From: Bombus terrestris | Taxonomy: Eukaryota > Arthropoda > Insecta > Hymenoptera > Apidae | Reading direction: 5' to 3' | NCBI RefSeq assembly: GCF_910591885.1 | Contig: NW_025963553.1 | Span: 5,332,001 to 5,396,000 of the forward strand | DNA length: 64,000 nt | Part shown: positions 40,588 through 53,132 of the stretch, piece by piece | Layout of the letters: every line of letters starts with the position of its first letter | How positions within the stretch are numbered: position 1 is the first letter of the stretch | Made by a program: the position numbers and the translations under genes | Notes under the pieces: generated by a model | Databases searched by the model: none | What the model was told of the DNA's origin: nothing | Seen by the model: only the letters and a program-made list of their open reading frames with translations

Positions 40588-43500
40588 ATTGTGATCGATG
40601 CTCGCTCGCTCCGCTCGCTCGTAAAAATTTAGTCCAACCTCACATCCGACCCGACACGTTCGCAAATTCGAAATAAGTCGCCACCATATCGAATAATGAA
40701 CGCAAGATGGATTGGTTTTAGGTTACGCTATAGTTTTCGAGCGAGCGCAGCGAGCGAGAGACGCGTAAAGGTGTGTCACAATCCAACGGTTTGGCACATA
40801 CTGACATTGAAACATTCGCACCAGCCAGAGGAGCCGGAAGTATTTATCCTATTGCCTGCTGACAAATGTTTACAGTTTGTGAATAGTTTCACATATATAG
40901 TACTATTTCCACATACTACAGTCCAATGTGATGTCCGAAGTGGCTAACAAAATTAGGTACTAACACGATATATATACATATTGCAAGGTATATGTATACC
41001 TTGCAAATTGTGATCGTTGCTCGCTCGCTCCGCTCGCTCGTAAAAATTTAGTCCAACCTCACATCCGATCCGACACGTTCGCAAATTCGAAATAAGTCGC
41101 CACCATATCGAATAATGAACGCAAGATAGATTGGTTTTAGGTTACGCTATAGTTCTCGAGCGAGCGCAGCGAACGAGAGACGCGTAAAGGTGTGTCACAA
41201 TCCAACGGTTTGGCACATACGGACATTGAAACATTCGCACCAGCCCGAGGAGCCGGAAGTCTTTATCCTATTGCCTGCTGACAAATGTTTACAGTTTGTG
41301 AATAGTTTCACATAAATAGTACTATTTCCACATACTACAGGGCAATGTGATGTCCGAAGTGGCTGACGAAATTAGGTACTAACACGATATATATGCATAT
41401 TGCAAGGTATATGTATACCTTGCATATTGTGATCGATGCTCGCTCGCTCCGCTCGCTCGTAAAAATTTAGTCCAACCTCACATCCGACCCGACACGTTCG
41501 CAAAATCGAAATAAGTCGCCACCATATGGAATAATGAACGCAAGATGGATTGGTTTTAGGTTAGGCTATAGTTTTCGAGCGAGCGCAGCGAGCGAGAGAC
41601 GCGTAAAGGTGTATCACAATCGAACGGTTTGGCACATACGGACATTGAAACATTCGCACCAGCCAGAGGAGCCGGAAGTATTTATCGTATTGCCTGCTGA
41701 CAAATGTTTACAGTTTGTGAATAGTTTCACATAAATAGTACTATTTCCACATACTACAGTCCAATGTGATGTCCGAAGTGACTGACAAAATTAGGTACTA
41801 ACACGAAATATATGCAAGGCAATATAAGGTATATGTATACCTTGCAAATTGTGATCGTTGCTCGCTCGCTCCGCTCGCTCGTAAAAATTTAGTCCAACCT
41901 CACATCCGATCCGACACGTTCGCAAATTCGAAATAAGTCGCCTTCAAATCGAATGACTAACGCAAGAGGGATTGGTTTTAGGTTAGGCTATAGTTTTCGA
42001 GCGAGCGCAGCGAGCGAGAGACGCGTAAAGGTGTATCACAATCTAACGGTTTGGCACATACGGACATTGAAACATTCGCACCAGCCAGAGGAGCCGGAAG
42101 TATTTATCCTATTGCCTGCTGACAAATGTTTACAGTTTGTGAATAGTTTCACATAAATAGTACTATTTCCACATACTACAGTCCAATGTGATGTCCGAAG
42201 TGGCTAACAAAATTAGGTACTAACACGATATATATACATATTGCAAGGTATATGTATACCTTGCAAATTGTGATCGTTGCTCGCTCGCTCCGCTCGCTCG
42301 TAAAAATTTAGTCCAACCTCACATCCGATACGACACGTTCGCAAATTCGAAATAAGTCGCCACCATATCGAATAATGAACGCAAGATGGATTGGTTTTAG
42401 GTTACGCTATAGTTTTCGAGCGAGCGCAGCGAACGAGAGACGCGTAAAGGTGTGTCACAATCCAACGGTTTGGCACATACGGACATTGAAACATTCGCAC
42501 CAGCCCGAGGAGCCGGAAGTCTTTATCCTATTGCCTGCTGACAAATGTTTACAGTTTGTGAATAGTTTCACATAAATAGTACTATTTCCACATACTACAG
42601 TCCAATGTGATGTCCGAAGTGGCTGACAAAATTAGGTACTAACACGAAATATATGCAAGGCAATATAAGGTATATGTATACCTTGCAAATTGTGATCGTT
42701 GCTCGCTCGCTCCGCTCGCTCGTAAAAATTTAGTCCAACCTCACATACGATCCGACACGTTCGCAAATTCGAAATAAGTTGCCTTCATATCGAATGACTA
42801 ACGCAAGATGGATTGGGTTTAGGTTAGGCTACAGCTTTCGAGCGAGCGCAGCGAGCGAGATACGCGTTAAGGTGTGTCACAATCCAACGGTTTGGCACAT
42901 ACTGACATTGAAACATTCGCACCAGCCCGAGGAGCCGGATGTCTTTATCATATTGCCTGCTGACAAATGTTTACAGTTTGTGAATAGTTTCACATAAATA
43001 GTACTATTTCCACATACTACAGTCCAATGTGATGTCCGAAGTGGCTAACAAAATTAGGTACTAACACGATATATATACATATTGCAAGGTATATGTATAC
43101 CTTGCAAATTGTGATCGTTGCTCGCTCGCTCCGCTCGCTCGTAAAAATTTAGTCCAACCTCACATCCGATACGACACGTTCGCAAATTCGAAATAAGTCG
43201 CCACCATATCGAATAATGAACGCAAGATGGATTGGTTTTAGGTTACGCTATAGTTTTCGAGCGAGCGCAGCGAACGAGAGACGCGTAAAGGTGTGTCACA
43301 ATCCAACGGTTTGGCACATACGGACATTGAAACATTCGCACCAGCCCGAGGAGCCGGAAGTCTTTATCCTATTGCCTGCTGACAAATGTTTACAGTTTGT
43401 GAATAGTTTCACATAAATAGTACTATTTCCACATACTACAGTCCAATGTGATGTCCGAAGTGGCTGACAAAATTAGGTACTAACACGAAATATATGCAAG

Positions 43501-46099
43501 GCAATATAAGGTATATGTATACCTTGCAAATTGTGATCGTTGCTCGCTCGCTCCGCTCGCTCGTAAAAATTTAGTCCAACCTCACATACGATCCGACACG
43601 TTCGCAAATTCGAAATAAGTTGCCTTCATATCGAATGACTAACGCAAGATGGATTGGGTTTAGGTTAGGCTACAGCTTTCGAGCGAGCGCAGCGAGCGAG
43701 AGACGCGTAAAGGTGTGTCACAATCTAACGGTTTGGCACATACGGACATTGAAACATTCGCACCAGCTAGAGGAGCCGGAAGTATTTATCGTATTGCCTG
43801 CTGACAAATGTTTACAGTTTGTGAATAGTTTCACATAAATAGTACTATTTCCACATACTACAGTCCAATGTGATGTCCGAAGTGGCTAACAAAATTAGGT
43901 ACTAACACGATATATATACATATTGCAAGGTATATGTATACCTTGCAAATTGTGATCGTTGCTCGCTCGCTCCGCTCGCTCGTAAAAATTTAGTCCAACC
44001 TCACATCCGATACGACACGTTCGCAAATTCGAAATAAGTCGCCACCATATCGAATAATGAACGCAAGATGGATTGGTTTTAGGTTACGCTATAGTTTTCG
44101 AGCGAGCGCAGCGAACGAGAGACGCGTAAAGGTGTGTCACAATCCAACGGTTTGGCACATACGGACATTGAAACATTCGCACCAGCCCGAGGAGCCGGAA
44201 GTCTTTATCCTATTGCCTGCTGACAAATGTTTACAGTTTGTGAATAGTTTCACATAAATAGTACTATTTCCACATACTACAGTCCAATGTGATGTCCGCA
44301 GAGGCTGACAAAATTAGGTACTAACACGATATATATGCATATTGCAAGGTATATGTATACCTTGCAAATTGTGATCGTTGCTCGCTCGCTCCGCTCGCTC
44401 GTAAAAATTTAGTCCAACCTCACATCCGATCCGACACGTTCGCAAATTCGAAATAAGTCGCCTTCAAATCGAATGACTAACGCAAGAGGGATTGGTTTTA
44501 GGTTAGGCTATAGTTTTCGAGCGAGCGCAGCGAGCGAGAGACGCGTAAAGGTGTATCACAATCTAACGGTTTGGCACATACGGACATTGAAACATTCGCA
44601 CCAGCCAGAGGAGCCGGAAGTATTTATCCTATTGCCTGCTGACAAATGTTTACAGTTTGTGAATAGTTTCACATAAATAGTACTATTTCCACATACTACA
44701 GTCCAATGTGATGTCCGAAGTGGCTAACAAAATTAGGTACTAACACGATATATATACATATTGCAAGGTATATGTATACCTTGCAAATTGTGATCGTTGC
44801 TCGCTCGCTCCGCTCGCTCGTAAAAATTTAGTCCAACCTCACATCCGATACGACACGTTCGCAAATTCGAAATAAGTCGCCACCATATCGAATAATGAAC
44901 GCAAGAAGGATTGGTTTTAGGTTACGCTATAGTTTTCGAGCGAGCGCAGCGAACGAGAGACGCGTAAAGGTGTGTCACAATCCAACGGTTTGGCACATAC
45001 GGACATTGAAACATTCGCACCAGCCCGAGGAGCCGGAAGTCTTTATCCTATTGCCTGCTGACAAATGTTTACAGTTTGTGAATAGTTTCACATAAATAGT
45101 ACTATTTCCACATACTACAGTCCAATGTGATGTCCGAAGAGGCTGACAAAATTAGGTACTAACACGAAATATATGCAAGGCAATATAAGGTATATGTATA
45201 CCTTGCAAATTGTGATCGTTGCTCGCTCGCTCCGCTCGCTCGTAAAAATTTAGTCCAACCTCACATACGATCCGACACGTTCGCAAATTCGAAATAAGTT
45301 GCCTTCATATCGAATGACTAACGCAAGATGGATTGGGTTTAGGTTAGGCTACAGCTTTCGAGCGAGCGCAGCGAGCGAGATACGCGTAAAGGTGTGTCAC
45401 AATCCAACGGTTTGGCACATACTGACATTGAAACATTCGCACCAGCCCGAGGAGCCGGATGTGTTTATCATATTGCCTGCTGACAAATGTTTACAGTTTG
45501 TGAATAGTTTCACATAAATAGTACTATTTCCACATACTACAGGGCAATGTGATGTCCGAAGTGGCTGACGAAATTAGGTACTAACACGATATATATGCAT
45601 ATTGCAAGGTATATGTATACCTTGCAAATTGTGATCGTTGCTCGCTCGCTCCGCTCGCTCGTAAAAATTTAGTCCAACCTCACATCCGATCCGACACGTT
45701 CGCAAATTCGAAATAAGTCGCCTTCATATCGAATGACTAACGCAAGAGGGATTGGTTTTAGGTTAGGCTATAGTTTTCGAGCGAGCGCAGCGAGCGAGAG
45801 ACGCGTAAAGGTGTATCACAATCGAACGGTTTGGCACATACGGACATTGAAACATTCGCACCAGCCAGAGGAGCCGGAAGTATTTATCGTATTGCCTGCT
45901 GACAAATGTTTACAGTTTGTGAATAGTTTCACATAAATAGTACTATTTCCACATACTACAGTCCAATGTGATGTCCGAAGTGGCTGACAAAATTAGGTAC
46001 TAACACGAAATATATGCAAGGCAATATAAGGTATATGTATACCTTGCAAATTGTGATCGTTGCTCGCTCGCTCCGCTCGCTCGTAAAAATTTAGTCCAA

Positions 46100-49000
46100 C
46101 CTCACATCCGATACGACACGTTCGCAAATTCGAAATAAGTCGCCACCATATCGAATAATGAACGCAAGATGGATTGGTTTTAGGTTACGCCATAGTTTTC
46201 GAGCGAGCGCAGCGAGCGAGAGACGCGTAAAGGTGTATCACAATCTAACGGTTTGGCACATACGGACATTGAAACATTCGCACCAGCCAGAGGAGCCGGA
46301 AGTATTTATCGTATTGCCTGCTGACAAATGTTTACAGTTTGTGAATAGTTTCACATAAATAGTACTATTTCCACATACCACAGTCCAATGTGATGTCCGA
46401 AGTGGCTGACAAAATTAGGTACTAACACGAAATATATGCAAGGCAATATAAGGTATATGTATACCTTGCAAATTGTGATCGTTGCTCGCTCGCTCCGCTC
46501 GCTCGTAAAAATTTAGTCCAACCTCACATACGATCCGACACGCTCGCAAATTCGAAATAAGTTGCCTTCATATCGAATGACTAACGCAAGATGGATTGGG
46601 TTTAGGTTAGGCTACAGCTTTCGAGCGAGCGCAGCGAGCGAGTGACGCGTAAAGGTGTGTCACAATCCAACGGTTTGGCACATACTGACATTGAAACATT
46701 CGCACCAGCCCGAGGAGCCGGATGTCTTTATCATATTGCCTGCTGACAAATGTTTACAGTTTGTGAATAGTTTCACATAAATAGTACTATTTCCACATAC
46801 TACAGGGCAATGTGATGTCCGAAGTGGCTGACGAAATTAGGTACTAACACGATATATATGCATATTGCAAGGTATATGTATACCTTGCATATTGTGATCG
46901 ATGCTCGCTCGCTCCGCTCGCTCGTAAAAATTTAGTCCAACCTCACATCCGACCCGACACGTTCGCAAATTCGAAATAAGTCGCCACCATATGGAATAAT
47001 GAACGCAAGATGGATTGGTTTTAGGTTAGGCTATAGTTTTCGAGCGAGCGCAGCGAGCGAGAGACGCGTAAAGGTGTGTCACAATCCAACGGTTTGGCAC
47101 ATACTGACATTGAAACATTCGCACCAGCCCGAGGAGCCGGGAGTGTTTATCATATTGCCTACTGACAAATGTTTACAGTTTGTGAATAGTTTCACATAAA
47201 TAGTACTATTTCGACATACTACAGTGCAATGTGATGTCCGAAGTGGCTGACAAAATTAGGTACTAACACGATATATATGCATATTGCAAGGTATATGTAT
47301 ACCTTGCAAATTGTGATCGTTGCTCGCTCGCTCCGCTCGCTCGTAAAAATTTAGTCCAACCTCACATCCGATCCGACACGTTCGCAAATTCGAAATAAGT
47401 CGCCTTCAAATCGAATGACTAACGCAAGAGGGATTGGTTTTAGGTTAGGCTATAGTTTTCGAGCGAGCGCAGCGAGCGAGAGACGCGTAAAGGTGTGTCA
47501 CAATCCAACGGTTTGGCACATACTGACATTGAAACATTCGCACCAGCCCGAGGAGCCGGATGTCTTTATCATATTGCCTGCTGACAAATGTTTACAGTTT
47601 GTGAATAGTTTCACATAAATAGTACTATTTCCACATACTACAGGGCAATGTGATGTCCGAAGTGGCTGACGAAATTAGGTACTAACACGATATATATGCA
47701 TATTGCAAGGTATATGTATACCTTGCAAATTGTGATCGTTGCTCGCTCGCTCCGCTCGCTCGTAAAAATTTAGTCCAACCTCACATCCGATCCGACACGT
47801 TCGCAAATTCGAAATAAGTCGCCTTCATATCGAATAACTAACGCAAGAGGGATTGGTTTTAGGTTAGGCTATAGTTTTCGAGCGAGCGCAGCGAGCGAGA
47901 GACGCGTAAAGGTGTATCACAATCTAACGGTTTGGCACATACGGACATTGAAACATTCGCACCAGCCAGAGGAGCCGGAAGTCTTTATCCTATTGCCTGC
48001 TGACAAATGTTTACAGTTTGTGAATAGTTTCACATAAATAGTACTATTTCCACATACTACAGTCCAATGTGATGTCCGAAGTGGCTAACAAAATTAGGTA
48101 CTAACACGATATATATACATATTGCAAGGTATATGTATACCTTGCAAATTGTGATCGTTGCTCGCTCGCTCCGCTCGCTCGTAAAAATTTAGTCCAACCT
48201 CACATCCGATACGACACGTTCGCAAATTCGAAATAAGTCGCCACCATATCGAATAATGAACGCAAGATGGATTGGTTTTAGGTTACGCTATAGTTTTCGA
48301 GCGAGCGCAGCGAGCGAGAGACGCGTAAAGGTGTATCACAATCTAACGGTTTGGCACATACGGACATTGAAACATTCGCACCAGCCAGAGGAGCCGGAAG
48401 TATTTATCGTATTGCCTGCTGACAAATGTTTACAGTTTGTGAATAGTTTCACATAAATAGTACTATTTCCACATACTACAGTCCAATGTGATGTCCGAAG
48501 TGGCTGACAAAATTAGGTACTAACACGAAATATATGCAAGGCAATATAAGGTATATGTATACCTTGCAAATTGTGATCGTTGCTCGCTCGCTCCGCTCGC
48601 TCGTAAAAATTTAGTCCAACCTCACATACGATCCGACACGCTCGCAAATTCGAAATAAGTTGCCTTCATATCGAATGACTAACGCAAGATGGATTGGGTT
48701 TAGGTTAGGCTACAGCTTTCGAGCGAGCGCAGCGAGCGAGAGACGCGTAAAGGTGTGTCACAATCCAACGGTTTGGCACATACTGACATTGAAACATTCG
48801 CACCAGCCCGAGGAGCCGGATGTCTTTATCATATTGCCTGCTGACAAATGTTTACAGTTTGTGAATAGTTTCACATAAATAGTACTATTTCCACATACTA
48901 CAGGGCAATGTGATGTCCGAAGTGGCTGACGAAATTAGGTACTAACACGATATATATGCATATTGCAAGGTATATGTATACCTTGCATATTGTGATCGAT

Positions 49001-49588
49001 GCTCGCTCGCTCCGCTCGCTCGTAAAAATTTAGTCCAACATCACATCCGACCCGACACGTTCGCAAATTCGAAATAAGTCGCCACCATATGGAATAATGA
49101 ACGCAAGATGGATTGGTTTTAGGTTAGGCTATAGTTTTCGAGCGAGCGCAGCGAGCGAGAGACGCGTAAAGGTGTGTCACAATCCAACGGTTTGGCACAT
49201 ACTGACATTGAAACATTCGCACCAGCCCGAGGAGCCGGGAGTGTTTATCATATTGCCTACTGACAAATGTTTACAGTTTGTGAATAGTTTCACATAAATA
49301 GTACTATTTCGACATACTACAGTGCAATGTGATGTCCGAAGTGGCTGACAAAATTAGGTACTAACACGATATATATGCATATTGCAAGGTATATGTATAC
49401 CTTGCAAATTGTGAGCGTTGCTCGCTCGCTCCTCTCGCTCGTAAAAATTTAGTCCAACCTCACATCCGATCCGACACGTTCGCAAATTCGAAATAAGTCG
49501 CCTTCAAATCGAATGACTAACGCAAGAGGGATTGGTTTTAGGTTAGGCTATAGTTTTCGAGCGAGCGCAGCGAGCGAGAGACGCGTAA
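46100..49588 (+). repeat. 2098 bp pentamer repeat
   Basis: Positions of about 46100-47490 correspond to about 48198-49588 (offset 2098 bp). Shared markers are CACGCTCGC, CATATGGAATAATG and GCCGGGAGTGTTTATC. Differences include TTACGCCATAG versus TTACGCTATAG, TACCACAG versus TACTACAG, GAGTGACGCG versus GAGAGACGCG, and CCAACCTCAC versus CCAACATCAC. Limits are approximate. Confidence 0.78.
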
Positions 49589-52327
49589 AGGTGTATCACA
49601 ATCTAACGGTTTGGCACATACGGACATTGAAACATTCGCACCAGCCAGAGGAGCCGGAAGTATTTATCCTATTGCCTGCTGACAAATGTTTACAGTTTGT
49701 GAATAGTTTCACATAAATAGTACTATTTCCACATACTACAGTCCAATGTGATGTCCGAAGTGGCTAACAAAATTAGGTACTAACACGATATATATACATA
49801 TTGCAAGGTATATGTATACCTTGCAAATTGTGATCGTTGCTCGCTCGCTCCGCTCGCTCGTAAAAATTTAGTCCAACCTCACATCCGATACGACACGTTC
49901 GCAAATTCGAAATAAGTCGCCACCATATCGAATAATGAACGCAAGATGGATTGGTTTTAGGTTACGCTATAGTTTTCGAGCGAGCGCAGCGAACGAGAGA
50001 CGCGTAAAGGTGTGTCACAATCCAACGGTTTGGCACATACGGACATTGAAACATTCGCACCAGCCCGAGGAGCCGGAAGTCTTTATCCTATTGCCTGCTG
50101 ACAAATGTTAACAGTTTGTGAATAGTTTCACATAAATAGTACTATTTCCACATACTACAGTCCAATGTGATGTCCGAAGTGGCTGACAAAATTAGGTACT
50201 AACACGAAATATATGCAAGGCAATATAAGGTATATGTATACCTTGCAAATTGTGATCGTTGCTCGCTCGCTCCGCTCGCTCGTAAAAATTTAGTCCAACC
50301 TCACATACGATCCGACACGTTCGCAAATTCGAAATAAGTTGCCTTCATATCGAATGACTAACGCAAGATGGATTGGGTTTAGGTTAGGCTACAGCTTTCG
50401 AGCGAGCGCAGCGAGCGAGATACGCGTAAAGGTGTGTCACAATCCAACGGTTTGGGACATACTGACATTGAAACATTCGCACCTGCCCGAGGAGCCGGAT
50501 GTCTTTATCATATTGCCTGCTGACAAATGTTTACAGTTTGTGAATAGTTTCACATAAATAGTACTATTTCCACATACTACAGGGCAATGTGATGTCCGAA
50601 GTGGCTGACGAAATTAGGTACTAACACGATATATATGCATATTGCAAGGTATATGTATACCTTGCAAATTGTGATCGTTGCTCGCTCGCTCCGCTCGCTC
50701 GTAAAAATTTAGTCCAACCTCACATCCGATCCGACACGTTCGCAAATTCGAAATAAGTCGCCTTCATATCGAATGACTAACGCAAGAGGGATTGGTTTTA
50801 GGTTAGGCTATAGTTTTCGAGCGAGCGCAGCGAGCGAGAGACGCGTAAAGGTGTATCACAATCTAACGGTTTGGCACATACGGACATTGAAACATTCGCA
50901 CCAGCCAGAGGAGCCGGAAGTATTTATCGTATTGCCTGCTGACAAATGTTTACATTTTGTGAATAGTTTCACATAAATAGTACTATTTCCACATACTACA
51001 GTCCAATGTGATGTCCGAAGTGGCTGACAAAATTAGGTACTAACACGAAATATATGCAAGGCAATATAAGGTATATGTATACCTTGCAAATTGTGATCGT
51101 TGCTCGCTCGCTCCGCTCGCTCGTAAAAATTTAGTCCAACCTCACATACGATCCGACACGCTCGCAAATTCGAAATAAGTTGCCTTCATATCGAATGACT
51201 AACGCAAGATGGATTGGGTTTAGGTTAGGCTACAGCTTTCGAGCGAGCGCAGCGAGCGAGAGACGCGTAAAGGTGTGTCACAATCCAACGGTTTGGCACA
51301 TACTGACATTGAAACATTCGCACCAGCCCGAGGAGCCGGATGTCTTTATCATATTGCCTGCTGACAAATGTTTACAGTTTGTGAATAGTTTCACATAAAT
51401 AGTACTATTTCCACATACTACAGGGCAATGTGATGTCCGAAGTGGCTGACGAAATTAGGTACTAACACGATATATATGCATATTGCAAGGTATATGTATA
51501 CCTTGCATATTGTGATCGATGCTCGCTCGCTCCGCTCGCTCGTAAAAATTTAGTCCAACCTCACATCCGACCCGACACGTTCGCAAATTCGAAATAAGTC
51601 GCCACCATATCGAGTAATGAACGCAAGATGGATTGGTTTTAGGTTAGGCTATAGTTTTCGAGCGAGCGCAGCGAGCGAGAGACGCGTAAAGGTGTGTCAC
51701 AATCCAACGGTTTGGCACATACGGACATTGAAACATTCGCACCAGCCCGAGGAGCCGGAAGTCTTTATCCTATTGCCTGCTGACAAATGTTTACAGTTTG
51801 TGAATAGTTTCACATAAATAGTACTATTTCCACATACTACAGTCCAATGTGATGTCCGAAGTGGCTGACAAAATTAGGTACTAACACGAAATATATGCAA
51901 GGCAATATAAGGTATATGTATACCTTGCAAATTGTGATCGTTGCTCGCTCGCTCCGCTCGCTCGTAAAAATTTAGTCCAACCTCACATACGATCCGACAC
52001 GTTCGCAAATTCGAAATAAGTTGCCTTCATATCGAATGACTAACGCAAGATGGATTGGGTTTAGGTTAGGCTACAGCTTTCGAGCGAGCGCAGCGAGCGA
52101 GATACGCGTAAAGGTGTGTCACAATCCAACGGTTTGGCACATACTGACATTGAAACATTCGCACCAGCCCGAGGAGCCGGATGTCTTTATCATATTGCCT
52201 GCTGACAAATGTTTACAGTTTGTGAATAGTTTCACATAAATAGTACTATTTCCACATACTACAGGGCAATGTGATGTCCGAAGTGGCTGACGAAATTAGG
52301 TACTAACACGATATATATGCATATTGC

Positions 52328-53132
52328 AAGGTATATGTATACCTTGCAAATTGTGATCGTTGCTCGCTCGCTCCGCTCGCTCGTAAAAATTTAGTCCAAC
52401 CTCACATCCGATCCGACACGTTCGCAAATTCGAAATAAGTCGCCTTCATATCGAATGACTAACGCAAGAGGGATTGGTTTTAGGATAGGCTATAGTTTTC
52501 GAGCGAGCGCAGCGAGCGAGAGACGCGTAAAGGTGTATCACAATCTAACGGTTTGGCACATACGGACATTGAAACATTCGCACCAGCCAGAGGAGCCGGA
52601 AGTATTTATCGTATTGCCTGCTGACAAATGTTTACAGTTTGTGAATAGTTTCACATAAATAGTACTATTTCCACATACTACAGTCCAATGTGATGTCCGA
52701 AGTGGCTGACAATTAGGTACTAACACGAAATATATGCAAGGCAATGTAAGGTATATGTATACCTTGCAAATTGTGATCGTTGCTCGCTCGCTCCGCTCGC
52801 TCGTAAAAATTTAGTCCAACCTCACATCCGATCCGACACGTTCGCAAATTCGAAATAAGTCGCCTTCATATCGAATGACTAACGCAAGAGGGATTGGTTT
52901 TAGGATAGGCTATAGTTTTCGAGCGAGCGCAGCGAGCGAGAGACGCGTAAAGGTGTATCACAATCTAACGGTTTGGCACATACGGACATTGAAACATTCG
53001 CACCAGCCAGAGGAGCCGGAAGTATTTATCGTATTGCCTGCTGACAAATGTTTACAGTTTGTGAATAGTTTCACATAAATAGTACTATTTCCACATACTA
53101 CAGTCCAATGTGATGTCCGAAGTGGCTGACAA
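52328..53132 (+). repeat. Single-monomer (420 bp) tandem duplication
   Basis: Positions 52328-52712 match 52748-53132 at an offset of 420 bp. Both copies carry TTTTAGGATAGG, a T-to-A change that breaks the second TTAGG unit and that I saw nowhere else. The copies part at GACAATTAGG (first) versus GACAAAATTAGG (second). Confidence 0.85.

Larger units (their letters stand above)
33721..43826 (+). repeat. 5040 bp 12-monomer tandem duplication
   Basis: Positions 33721-38786 match 38761-43826 at an offset of exactly 5040 bp. The overlap, 38761-38786, is only 26 bp and bounds the crossover that made the duplication. Junction monomer 38595 has the 5' part of a 43635-type monomer (GCTAGAGGAGCC, TATCGTATTG) and the 3' part of a 33555-type monomer (GAATTTTTTCAC, TTTCGACATAC). 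Line-by-line comparison shows three single-base differences (35652 G/40692 A, 36741 G/41781 A, 37828 A/42868 T) and two spacer inversions of the palindrome (37213-37214 in copy 1, 40574-40575 in copy 2). Confidence 0.95.
30613..44053 (+). repeat. Array segment C: long higher-order repeats
   Basis: Anchors and classes: 30613N 31035W 31454G 31876G 32295N 32714N 33133N 33555W 33974G 34393W 34812N 35234W 35653N 36072X 36491N 36913G 37332N 37754W 38173N 38595W 39014G 39433W 39852N 40274W 40693N 41112X 41531N 41953G 42372N 42794W 43213N 43635W. The segment is dominated by a 2520 bp repeat and a 5040 bp tandem duplication, listed separately. Private markers shared between copies include TTTTCCAGCG in box A of 30613 and 33133, GAATTTTTTCAC in 31035, 33555 and 38595, and ACATATATAG in 35653 and 40693. 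Confidence 0.92.
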
